Below are positions 54,694 to 64,000 of a stretch of DNA of 64,000 nt, in pieces. How positions within the stretch are numbered: the stretch's first letter is position 1; each line of letters starts with the position of its first letter. This DNA comes from Mixophyes australis (taxonomy: Eukaryota > Chordata > Amphibia > Anura > Limnodynastidae), in assembly GCA_036250195.1 (NCBI GenBank), contig JAVHZZ010000012.1:88864591-88928590 (forward strand). The letters run 5' to 3'. A model generated the notes under the pieces. It worked only from the letters and a program-made list of their open reading frames with translations, searched no databases and was not told the DNA's origin. A program made the position numbers and the translations under genes.

Positions 54694-55259
54694 CCCCATT
54701 CATACTGCACCAAAAACCCGGGTTTTTGCAGGGGCACGCTGAAAAACCCGGGTCTTGGTGCAGTATGAATAGTCCAACCCCAAAATCCCGGGTCTAAAAT
54801 CCCGGGACTTAGACCCGGGATTTTGCGAGGGGTAATTCCCGGGTCTCACCATTCATACTGAAAAAAAAAATATCAATGTAAAAAAAAATGATTTTAATTA
54901 ATAAAAAATACATAACAAATGTTTACTTTACTTATTTTCAGCCAGCGGTGTCTCCGGTGCGTTGCCGGCTGTCAGGGGGACCTCTGTGTACTAAAATGAC
55001 GTCATTTTAGTACCCAGAGGTCCCCCTGACAGCCGGCAACTCACCGGAGACACCGCTGGCTGAAAATAAGTAAAGTAAACATTTGTTATGTATTTTTTAT
55101 TAATTAAAATTATTTTTTTACACTTTTTTTTTTGTAAAACCCGGGTCGGGCAGGTGCAGTATGAACCCGCCCGACCCGGGAATCTTCTTATCTATACTGC
55201 CCTGTGCCCCGGGTTAACAACCCGGGATATTGCCGGGGCGGCAGTATGAAAGTGGTATA
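54694..55259. mobile_element. palindromic MITE in the DIRS element
   Basis: 566 bp flanked by ATA (54691-54693 and 55257-55259); the true TSD may be ATA, TA or AT. Outer ends pair as CCCCATTCATACTGC and GCAGTATGAAAGTGG. Inner arms of about 110 bp form a near-perfect palindrome centred at 55000/55001 (TGACGTCA). Repeated CCCGGG/ACCCGGGTC blocks. No ORF. Removing it restores the DIRS frame (SLLI followed by SCRKLLE). A PIF/Harbinger or ISL2EU-type origin is possible but unproven. Confidence 0.8.
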
Positions 55260-56221
55260 AGTTGCAGGAAACTTCTGGAGACAATGGTCTCGTTATTCGA
55301 GGAAGTTTGCTTTTGTGCAGTTTCACTCCCGTCCACTTCAGGCAGAGATCTTGCGAAAGTGGTCAGAGTCTCAGAGGAATTTAGACAAACGGATTATTCA
55401 TCTGTCCACGGCCACAAGGCTGTCCCTTGGCTGGTGGACGTCCCAATCCAACTCGGAGAGAGGCCAGTCCTTACAGACCTGGTCTTGGACCTTAGTCACA
55501 ACAGACGCCAGTCAGTTGGGGTGGGGGGGAGTAACAGGAACCCTGAGGCTTCAGGATCTATGGTCCCCTCAGGAAGCCACTCTTCCTATAAATGTTCTAA
55601 AGCTCAGAGCAGTGTACAATACTCTGATAGGAGCCCAGGAATTTCTAAGAGGAAAACCTCTTCAAATTCAGTCAGACAGCGCCACCACGGTGGCGTACAG
55701 AAATCACATGGGGGCTCTCGCAACGCGGCTGCCATGTGAGAGACCAGACGCAGATTAGCAGGGGCAGAACATCAGGTCCCCAAGATTTCAGCCATTCACA
55801 TTCCGGACATACTCTTCATCCCGGGGAATGGGCTCTAAACAGTCAGGTATTCACCTTACTGGTGGAACGTTGGGGCCCTCCGGACATAGACCTGAGGGCG
55901 TCCAGACTGAACCATCAGGTTCCGCGCTACGGCGCAAGAGCTCGAGACCCAGTGGCGGAAATAGTAGATGCAATGTCGGCCCCTTGGCAGTACCGGATGG
56001 TGTACATTTTCCCGCTCATTCCAATGATTGCGCGGGAGCTAAAGAAGGTGAAGAGGAAGAGAGTTCCTGCTATTCTAATAGCTCTATTTGGGCCACGCAG
56101 AGCGTGGTTCTCAGATCTGCTGTTATTAGCAGGGGCTCCTCCATTCCGGCTTCCCATGCAGGCAGATCTTCTGGTTCAGGGTCCATTCCTTTACCAAGAA
56201 GGTTTAGATCAGCTGGCTTAG
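55260..56221 (+). pseudogene. DIRS RNase H and methyltransferase-like region, frame-broken
   Basis: Between the MITE and 55760: RNase H-like (VTTDASQLGWGGVTG, LQIQSDSATTVAYRN). From 55760 to 56220: methyltransferase-like region (EWALNSQVFTLLVERWGPPD, IFPLIPMIARELKKVK, IALFGPRRAWFSDLLL). Frame shifts occur near 55310 and 55740. Confidence 0.75.
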
Positions 56222-56229
56222 ACGGCCTG

Positions 56230-57269
56230 GCTATTGAAACCCTAATACTTAAGCATAAGAGTTTTCTCTCAGGAAATTATAACCACCAGGATTAGGGCCA
56301 GAAAGCCTGCTTCATCTTCCATATATTACAGACTGTGGAAGACATATTTTGTGTGGTGTGAGTGTAAGGGATTCCACTCTTCAAAATTTAAGATTTCCCG
56401 CTTACTGGACTTTCTACAGGATGGGGTCCAAAAGGGTTTACGTCTGGGTTCCCTCAAGGATCAGATATCCGCCCTTTTCTGTCTATTTTCAGGAAAAGAT
56501 TGCTGAATATTCAGATATCAAGACATTTTACAGGGGGTTTTGCGTATACAACCTCCTTTTTTGTCATCCTGTCGAGCCCTGGGACCTCAATTTGGTTCTG
56601 CATGCTCTTTCTAAACCTCCGTTTGAGCAGTTGCAGTCTATTGACTTACGGTATCTTACGTGGAATACTGTATTTTTGGTTGTCTATAGCTTCAGCACGG
56701 AGAGTATCTGAGCTTGGGGCGCTTCGGTGTGACCCCCCTTTTCTTTTATTTCACGCCAATAGGGCGGTCCTAAGTACCAAACCGTCTTTTGTTCCTAAGG
56801 TGGTGTCTACATTCTACCTAAATCAGGAAATTGTTGTCCCTGCGTTCAAGACAAGGAAAGACTCTTTAGAAGGGTCTATGCAGTACTTGGATGTGGTACG
56901 AGCTCTACAGAGTTATGTAGACCGTACATCTCAGGTCAGAAAGACCACAGATCTTTTTATTTTATACAACGCCAATAAAAGAGGTTGGCCTGCTTCTAAG
57001 CAGTCAATTGCCCGGTGGATCACGTCCACGATTTGGAGGCTTACATTTCAACTTCTCTAGCCGTTCCGCAGAACTTAAGAGCACATTCTATTAGGGCAGT
57101 GGGTGCCTCCTGGGCGACTAGACACGGGGTGTCGGCGGAACAGTTGTGTAGAGCGGCGACTTGGTCTTCCGTCCACACATTTACTAAATTTTATCGATTT
57201 CAAGGCTTTGCATCGGCTGATGCAAGCTTTGGTCGCAAGATTATGCGTACAGAGCATTCCCACCCTTGA
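56230..57269 (+). pseudogene. DIRS tyrosine recombinase, frame-broken
   Basis: This enzyme integrates the circular DNA intermediate. Visible: SARRVSELGALRC (first catalytic Arg), FKTRKDSLEG, then after a break near 57040 AHSIRAVGASWATRHGV (HxxR) and FTKFYRF (catalytic Tyr). Frame breaks at about 56500-56520 and 57040. Confidence 0.8.
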
Positions 57270-57282
57270 GGAAGCTTTGGTA

Positions 57283-57374
57283 TATCCCCAATGTCTCGCA
57301 GTGTCCCCCAATGGCAGGAAAAAGAAAATAAGATTTTTACTCACCGTAAAATCCATATCTCTGACTCCATTGGG
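57283..57374. repeat. DIRS internal complementary region
   Basis: Its left half complements the outer left terminus and its right half complements the outer right terminus (TAAGATTTTTACTCACCGTA against the end of the element). This is the DIRS hallmark that allows circle formation. Confidence 0.85.
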
Positions 57375-57503
57375 GGTCACTGCGCACCCTCCCTTGCTCT
57401 GTATATAGTTCTGTGTGTGAAAACTTTGGTTATGGTTCTTTATAATTTAAGACCTGTCCAGGTTATATTACCTCCTTTACGTTCACTCTTGGTTATTCAA
57501 AAC

Positions 57504-57661
57504 TGAGGATCTCTCTGGAGAGGAGGGGCATAGCAGGGGAGGAGTCCAAAGACTTAGCAGTTAAAGTGACAAGACTCCTGAGCCCACTACTATACCCCAA
57601 TGTCTCGCAGTGTCCCCCAATGGAGTCAGAGAAATGGATTTTACAGTGAGTAAAAATCTTA
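57504..57661. repeat. DIRS right inverted terminal repeat
   Basis: Complement of 51353-51492 plus the outer right end (GGATTTTACAGTGAGTAAAA). Confidence 0.85.
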
Positions 57662-57706
57662 TTTTTTCGCACCCTCCAGTGTGTGTATATACATTGTGGC
57701 AGAGAA

Positions 57707-58115
57707 GGATATTTGCCACAGTTCCCTGTAAGGGAACAGGTAGGAACGCAGTTAGTCTGCAGCAGCAGGCTGCAGACAGGGTTAAGTTTTCCTTAGGTTC
57801 CTCTCTTAGCACACACACACACACAGGTGTTCCACATGGGTGTGATTGGTTTGCCGTGATTTGTTGTAGTGCTTGGGGTGGAGGATAAAGACACTGTCTG
57901 TGTGGGTGGGACCACTGATGCCAGTAAGTGGCCGGCGAGCAGACAGGGAAGTAATGTTTAGCCAGATGTAGGTGGTGGGGATTTTCGTGTACTGATACTG
58001 GATATGATGCTGTACCAGCATTGGAGCTGTTTTACCATCCTGACAACTGCTAATAAACAGCTAAATGGTTCAGCATTCCTGTGTCTGATTCCTGTGAATG
58101 GTGCTCTTTCTCACA
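57707..58115 (+). mobile_element. possible small LTR
   Basis: TGTGGCAGAGAAGG...TTTCTCACA, about 410 bp, with AATAAA at about 58051-58056 and a TAAAGACACTG region earlier. No convincing TSD: the right flank is a TA microsatellite (58116-58134). Moderate guess. Confidence 0.35.
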
Positions 58116-58134
58116 ATATATATATATATATATA

Positions 58135-58700
58135 ATGTTTGTTCAATATGTAATAAAAACTTTCAAACACACAAATGTGGCATGTAGTAATTATAGCCCT
58201 GATGTCCCTTAACTGATGATTTAGGCCATAGATGAGGCAGGCATGAGTAGTATTTTTGGAGGAAAATCTAAAAGTTGACTTTAACTAAGTGTGTGGTCTT
58301 AAAACAGAAGGCAGGAATTAGAGTTGTAGGACAATCACGCTTAGCTGGACGAAGACCGTGCACTATGACAGTGCATATATGGACATGACATGTAACTATG
58401 TGGTCAGTGCACAAATCGGGTAATAAAGTCTATAATTACCAACCAAGCTGACTTCTTGTTTTTCTTTAGATTATTTAAACTAAAGGAAAAAGGTGAAAAG
58501 GAAAGAAGGGAACATTGGTAAGGGGGATATCCTGTATAAAGTATGGAGGGGACAGTGAGTGTGTTGGGGGGATGTTGGTTGGCAATATATGATCTATAAT
58601 TTTACTATTCTCTATAATGGTCTGCGAACAGCTTTCTATATTGTGTCATCTCCTGTTGTCCACCTATCCTCTGCCATTATCACTTAGGGGGGAATTCAAT
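58135..58700. other. no recognised gene
   Basis: AT-rich; short frames only. The edge at about 58685-58700 (AGGGGGGAATTCAATTG) resembles a MITE end interrupted by the following LTR. Confidence 0.35.
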
Positions 58701-58705
58701 TGATA

Positions 58706-59656
58706 TGTTATGACAACCAGTGCAGCATAAACTTATAGAACAGGGAGCTGAGGGCTTCACCTTTAGCAGCCGCCTTTCCCTGAGAGACTGGTTATGCTCA
58801 CAGGTACTCAGATGCCCCCAGGTCTTATGCTCAGAGTAGTATAAGTTTATACTCACACGGCTGCGCACAGGTACAGGAGGTAACACACGGAACAGGTAGG
58901 CCAGCGATCTGCAGACTGGACGGAGCACCGGAGATGTCAGGTACCAGCAGGGTCAGGGTCACAGGCAACGGTTCAGAATCCGGGGACAGGCAATAAATCA
59001 AGGTCACAGGCAATGGTTCAGAGTCCAGGTACAAGCAATAAATCAAGGTCACAGGCAATGGTTCAGAGTCCGGGTACAAGCAATATGTCAAGGTCACAGG
59101 CAATGGTTCAGAGTCCGGGTACAGGCAATAAATCAAGGTCACAGGCAATGGTTCAGAGTCCGGGTACAGGCAATAGGTCAAGGTCACAGGCAATGGTTCA
59201 GAATCCGGGGACAGGCAATAGGTCAAGGTCACAGGCAATGGTTCAGAATCCGGGGACAGGCAAGGTCATTCACAGGTAATCAATCCAAAGGTTTAAACAC
59301 ATAACAATAGCTGGAGCAGGCAGCAGTACTAGAAACAGGACGCTATAACCGGCAGGCTAGACCCTCCCTGCCTTTTACACTGGAGCCAACCAATCAGGGC
59401 ATATCCCTGCAACAACACACAGGCAGGGTAAATTACATTAAAGAGGCCTAATTAGTCCGCAGGCTATAGTGCGCGCCCGGCTGTACTGAGTGGCCGGGGC
59501 GCGAAAGTGGTGATTTTGGTGTCCGGCCGTTGCCCTGGCAACAGTCGGGGCCTTGAAACAGGAAGTGACGTCCCGGCCGTTGCTATGACGACCGGGACGA
59601 CAGAGGGAGCAGGAAGTGAGTCACGGCGGTGCCCGTGGCCGCCGCAGCTCGTAACA
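58706..59656 (-). mobile_element. solo LTR, 951 bp, with internal minisatellite
   Basis: Minus-strand LTR TGTTACGAGC...GTCATAACA. TSD TGATA at 58701-58705 against TGACA at 59657-59661, one mismatch. Its end matches the LTR at 25795-26502, so both are one LTR group. It includes a 45-bp tandem repeat (58940-59270) and CpG-rich U3-like sequence at 59470-59650. Confidence 0.75.
58940..59270. repeat. 45-bp minisatellite inside the LTR
   Basis: About seven copies of a unit starting GGTCACAGGCAATGGTTCAG. Frames on both strands here (PVTLTYCLYPDSEPL) are artefacts of repeat translation. Confidence 0.9.
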
Positions 59657-59661
59657 TGACA

Positions 59662-60515
59662 GCAGTGTTTCATTTTATTGTTTGCACCGTTAACAAATTA
59701 AAATTATCCGTGTGAGATTGGACCCGTGGGCGCGACCGTTTTTAGGTACCTCAACGTAAAAAATTGTGCTATTCAACTTAAATACAGGTAATGCCCCCCC
59801 CCCCCCCCCCCCCCCTGCTGAGTGAAGGGGAGGGATTAATGCGGTCATCTATGATAAAAAAAAAACTGCATTGGAGTACATTTGTATTGTATTACACAAC
59901 CTTCTATTTTATAATATCTACATGTAGTACTTTTTTTTACTATACAGTTATCTATATCATGACAAAACACATTAGTACATACATATATCAATTAGTGATT
60001 ATTGTTTTTTTACATGCTTTTTGTAAAAAAAAAAATTCACCTTTTCCATGTTATGCATTACTGAGAAACATAATTTTTCTTTTTTTACACTATTACATCA
60101 TTTCAATAGTTTTCTTGTTTTTATTTTTTTGCACAGTCATGAGAGGTGTGAGATAGAATTGGCGATTTGACAGGTTACCGCGCTGCGTTAAAAAAGAATT
60201 GAATAACCTTTAATGCTTCTCCCTCCCTATACTTTCAATGGATCATCTACTTGTCCGCGATGGTCCCGTTTTCGCTAAAAAATCGCTGCGTTTTAAATAG
60301 ATTTGAGTAAGAGATAAAGTTAACGTGCTCCAGAATAAGCGAAAACCACTTTAAAATTATTTACCATACGGCTGAGAAATGAATTCCCTGCTTAGTCTTT
60401 CATTAGTAATCCAGCCCTCAACCTTAATTGCTTATTGTTCCCATATTGAAATGTTGAAATAATGGACTTTTTCACTCAATAAATGTTTCATGAGTGATCT
60501 CTTTCTAGCTGTTGT
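59662..60515. other. AT-rich spacer, no recognised gene
   Basis: Contains a C-run of about 26 (59789-59815). The plus-strand frame 59791-60156 starts inside it and is low-complexity. A GAATTGAATAACC block at about 60196 could pair with the MITE-like edge near 58690, giving an element into which the LTR inserted; weak. Confidence 0.35.
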
Positions 60516-60524
60516 CACGATACC

Positions 60525-60972
60525 GGGGAGGTGATGAAAGCGGGGGAGGTGATGATACCGGGGAGGTGATGATACCGGGGGAGGTGATGATACCGGGGAG
60601 GTGATGATACCGGGGGAGGTGATGATACCGGGGGAGGTGATGATACCGGGGAGGTGATGATACCGGGGGAGGTGATGATACCGGGGAGGTGATGATACCG
60701 GGGGAGGTGACGATACCGGGGGAGGTGACGATACCGGGGGAGGTGATGATACCCGGGGAGGTGACGATACAGGGGGAGGTGACGATACCCGGGGAGATGA
60801 TGATACTGGGGGAGGTGACGATACCGGGGGAGGTGACGATACCGGGGGAGGTGACGATACCGGGGGAGGTGACGATACAGGGGGAGGTGACGATACCGGG
60901 GAGGTGATGATACCGGGGGAGGTGACGATACCGGGGGAGGTGACGATACCGGGGGAGGTGATGATACCGGGA
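60525..60972. repeat. 17-18-bp minisatellite
   Basis: About 25 copies of GATACCGGGGGAGGTGAT with variants (GACGATACCGG, GATACAGG). The frame IPGEVTIPGEV is an artefact. Confidence 0.95.
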
Positions 60973-61432
60973 TCCAGTTACCTCCGGTAACCTCTGATTT
61001 GTTGTGGAGGTAACACTGGACCCTATTAAAGACTAGGAGGCAAGTTATTGGATATACAGTTAGGGATTAAACACTGACACAGATAAGAAATAAAACAGAT
61101 TGATTATAATCTAAGAGGTTTATTGAAAGACTCAACCCGGATACCTGGATGTCCGACCAGTGAGATCACTCTCCACACCTGCAGTAGGTAAACGCTCCGT
61201 AATTGTGCCCCAAACAGTCCAACCTAATGAGAATAGCAATCCCTTGTTATTGATGTATGTGTACTAATAGGGGGAATCTTCACCTACATATTGCTCATGA
61301 GACGAGTGGATTACATTCATTGTACACAACTCCCCCTATTCTCCCAACCACATTGAACCAGTTTACACAAATGCTGAAAACCAGCTGTATGGGATAAGAC
61401 TCCATCACAATTTACATATTAATGAAAGTCAC
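60973..61432. other. no recognised gene
   Basis: Includes AGGTAACCACTGG-type sequence; no domain or element recognised. Confidence 0.35.
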
Positions 61433-61621
61433 TGCCTACACACACACAGCTAAACACAACCAGGACACACACACACAGCTAAACACAACCAGGACACACA
61501 CACAGACAGCTAAACACAACCAGGACACACACACACAGCTAAACACAACCAGGACACACACACACACACACACACAGCTAAACACAACCAGGACACACAC
61601 ACAGACAGCTAAACACAACCA

Positions 61622-61657
<36 letters not shown>

Positions 61658-61985
61658 CTAAACACAACCAGGACACACACACACAGCTAAACACAACCAG
61701 GACACACACACACACACAGCTAAACACAACCAGGATACACACATAGCTAAACACAACCAGGACACACACAGCTAAACACAACCAGGACACACACACACAC
61801 AGCTAAACACAACCAGGACACACACACACACAGCTAAACACAACCAGGACACACACACACACAGCTAAACACAACCAGGACACACACACACACACAGCTA
61901 AACACAACCAGGACACACACACACACAGCTAAACACAACCAGGACACACACACAGCTAAACACAACCAGCACACACACACAGGGC
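61433..61985. repeat. compound (AC)n minisatellite
   Basis: About 19 blocks of AGCTAAACACAACCAGG separated by (AC)n of 4-20 units. Confidence 0.95.
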
Positions 61986-62715
61986 TTTACTCTCTCCTCC
62001 CTCATTGATCTGTGAAGAGATCAGTAATGCTTTCTATCCCCTCTACTATTTCCCACTCTTCCACATGCAGATACAATGTAACCAGGAGGAAGACACACAC
62101 ACACACAGCATGGCAGACAATGGTAACACAATATATAATGGGGGCCAGGATACACTATAAGGTTGAGAATGGGAATACTGAGATTGAGTATATGCTGAAA
62201 TGTATATGATTGTGATCTGAGATATTTATATGATTGTGATCTGAGATAATAATGAGATATTGATAGGATTGGGATTGAAATGTGATAGATTTAATATATG
62301 TTGAGATTTAGATGATGTGATAATGATATGATTGGGATTGTCATACTGAGAAAATACTGAACAAAATGGGCAGGGCCGCCTTCAGAAATCTTGCCCCCCG
62401 ATATTGCTTCTACCAGCACTATGGTTAATCTTACTGGGGAGGGTGGAGGGCACACTTTTTTAAAATCTTTTAACCATTTGTTTTCCAGCGGGTCCAGCCA
62501 TTTTAATGTGTTTTGGGAAGGTGAGGGATAGGGGGGAGCTTTTTTAACGTTCTGTTTTTATACATAAATTACATAAATTATATGGTTTATAATAAAATGT
62601 TGTAATTTATTTTAATGAGCTCGTGAAACGGTGCATTGTTAGTCTATATTATATGCAATTTGCAATGGAATATATATGACCAATGGGTTAATTAAACATC
62701 TGTTAGCTAACTAAT
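61986..62715. other. no recognised gene
   Basis: Low-complexity TGATTGTGATCTGAGATA-type repeats at 62200-62340. AT-rich otherwise. Confidence 0.35.
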
Positions 62716-62724
62716 TAAGAAGGA

Positions 62725-64000
62725 GGTCTATAAAAGATTTAGTACTATGGGAATGGAACCTATTGAAGCCTCTGAGGAAACCGTTTGGGACGATGAAACG
62801 CGTCAGGCATTAATATTCTGTCAGCTAATTATTTTTATACCTACTTCTGCTCCCCATTGACTTAGTTTTTTACCTCGCTTATTACCTGGATGTTGGCATA
62901 CATCGTTTGACCTACACTGCTATTTGGGAAGGTGTTCTCGGCTTGCACGCTGAGATTGCTAGATTCATCCGGACGGATACTCTTCTTTGTGCACAAATTA
63001 GGATTCCCGTGGTGTTGTCTGGAGATCGTTGGAAAGAGAGAATGTGGGCTCACCTATCAGCCCTAGGGTAAATCTGTGTGCCGGACTTGAGACATTTGTA
63101 GTGGTATTTGGAGACCAGTGGGAGGAGTGAACGTGGGCTCGTCCATCAACCCGAAGGTATCCGTACTTTTGGACTCCCGATTATTTAATTTTTCTCCCCA
63201 TGGAGATCTATGTACTCTTTTTTATCTGACACATTGATTGCGGGAAATATATGCACATGTGAATTGAAAAGATTTCAATTGAGAGTGTATGGCAATGTCT
63301 GACAGTGATTCTCTTATGACGAATGTCATATGTTATAGCAGACTGGTTACATATATATATATGTATGCCTGATCCGAGTTACTTATAGAAAAGTGGAGCA
63401 AAGTAAGTGGATTTATAATTTATTCCAAGAAATATCCATAGTAATTGGACTCCATTATGTCACTTTTTTAGGAAGATTTATGTTTCCAGTTTAATAGGTT
63501 TTTCGAGAGACTGCACTTCCATCTGCAATTAGTTTGAAAGGAGACATTTAAATGAGGCCATGTGGAACCTCGTATGATTCATCAGCCTTCAGGTGAAAGG
63601 TGGATATTTGACATAATAGGATTCATTATCCATGTACAATCTATATTAAAAGTGGAGGTTCACGATACCTAGTTATACATAATCTCAGGAATTCCATTTG
63701 ATTATAAGATTTTTATATATGTGGTACCACATTTTTTTCAAGATTTGTTATTGTGTGGCCTGATTTTATTATTTTTTTGTTATTTACTAGGGATTTGTAG
63801 TTATATATATTGCATTACACCATGTTATATTGTTTTTTTAGTATTATTCAATTTGCTTTGTTTTGATTTTTAATAAATTGTACGTGATTTTACCATTTCA
63901 CAGACTCTTTTTTCCAGCAGCAGGTTCCGGTTTTTGCCTTTTTTATTTCTATTTATATATTCTCTTCTCTGCATCTTTTGTCAGCGCTTGAGACTTTTTT
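62725..64000 (+). mobile_element. possible Penelope-like 3' end with ribozyme motif
   Basis: Order TATA-like box (TCTATAAAAG, about 62728-62737), hammerhead-like motif at 62768-62808, then about 1.1 kb of non-coding sequence with a late AATAAA (about 63871). This parallels the 3' region of the Penelope-like element at 38911-39851. No RT is present upstream. It continues to the window edge. Confidence 0.4.
62768..62808 (+). ncRNA. hammerhead-ribozyme-like motif with a complete core
   Basis: Stem I GCCT (62768-62771) pairs with AGGC (62805-62808). CTGAGGA (62772-62778) fits CUGANGA; GAAA at 62795-62798; stem III is the palindrome ACGCGT (62798-62803), followed by the cleavage C. Stem II is poor (CC GTTTG GG plus unpaired bases). 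The very short stem III suggests it would act as a dimer, as reported for Penelope-like elements. Confidence 0.5.

Larger units (their letters stand above)
51353..57661 (+). mobile_element. DIRS1-type tyrosine-recombinase retrotransposon
   Basis: Inverted terminal repeats (51353-51492 against 57504-57661), an internal complementary region (about 57283-57374), a gag-like region, RT, RNase H, methyltransferase-like and tyrosine-recombinase domains, all plus strand. No LTRs and no TSD, as expected. Coding is broken by several frame shifts and by a 566-bp MITE. 6.3 kb total. Confidence 0.9.

Noticed and set aside
58831..59279. Long repetitive frames on both strands
   Set aside because: They are translations of the 45-bp minisatellite, whose length is a multiple of three, so frames stay open by chance.
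59791..60156. 121-codon frame
   Set aside because: Starts in a C-run and is made of Phe/Tyr/Ile-rich low-complexity sequence.
60689..60907. Frame with an IPGEVT repeat
   Set aside because: Translation of the 18-bp minisatellite; no start context, no domain.
61422..61796. Cys/Val-rich and Thr/His-rich frames
   Set aside because: Products of an (AC)n repeat.

Overview
The window looks like repeat-rich nuclear DNA from a frog (anuran amphibian). The evidence is the content: L1/Tx1-type LINEs with ORF1 and ORF2, a Penelope-like element with a GIY-YIG endonuclease, a DIRS1-type tyrosine-recombinase retrotransposon, tRNA-headed SINEs ending in an L2-like tail, several solo LTRs with 5-bp target-site duplications (TSDs), two related class-I-like endogenous retroviruses (ERVs), and a C2H2 zinc-finger gene with the exon layout and leader exons I associate with frog multi-finger genes. 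No bacterial features, CRISPR arrays, rRNA or tRNA genes were seen. The species cannot be named from sequence alone.

Left part (1-16.2 kb) is a three-level nest. Bases 1-397 (minus strand) are the tail and 3' UTR of a decayed zinc-finger gene, homologous to the tail of the intact-looking gene at 46-51 kb. An L1 (398-16194, minus strand, 15-bp TSD) was inserted into it. A 9.05-kb provirus (ERV1, 4231-13280, plus strand, 4-bp TSD GTCT) later entered the endonuclease region of the L1 ORF2. ERV1 has near-identical LTRs, a gag with an internal deletion, a full pro-pol frame separated from gag by one in-frame UAG, and an open env.

Middle part (16.2-31 kb) has no confident host gene. It holds a 96/100-bp inverted repeat with a promoter-like look, SINEs, three solo LTRs, two minisatellites, an L2-like LINE tail, eroded L1 pieces and one younger 5'-truncated L1 with a 17-bp TSD.

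Right-middle (31-44.5 kb) is a second provirus (ERV2, minus strand, TSD TGGG). Its gag-pro region is deleted, its pol is broken, and its 3' end carries a scrambled remnant of a tandem copy, yet its env is open for 608 codons. A 5.18-kb Penelope-like element with a long, apparently intact RT plus GIY-YIG frame interrupts its integrase region, with a 14-bp TSD.

From 46.3 to 50.8 kb lies the only convincing host gene. It is a five-exon multi-finger C2H2 protein with 16 fingers, open from an ATG at 46601 (649 codons by my count), although the upstream KRAB-position exon is out of frame. Its last 20 codons come from a SINE tail; the paralogue at the left edge preserves the empty site. A DIRS1-type element follows (51.35-57.66 kb), with inverted termini, an internal complementary region and a 566-bp palindromic MITE inside its RT/RNase H region. 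The last 6 kb hold an LTR candidate, a solo LTR with an internal 45-bp minisatellite, two large tandem arrays, and a Penelope-like 3' end with a hammerhead-ribozyme-like motif. Taken together, this is a zinc-finger gene neighbourhood repeatedly invaded by retroelements.
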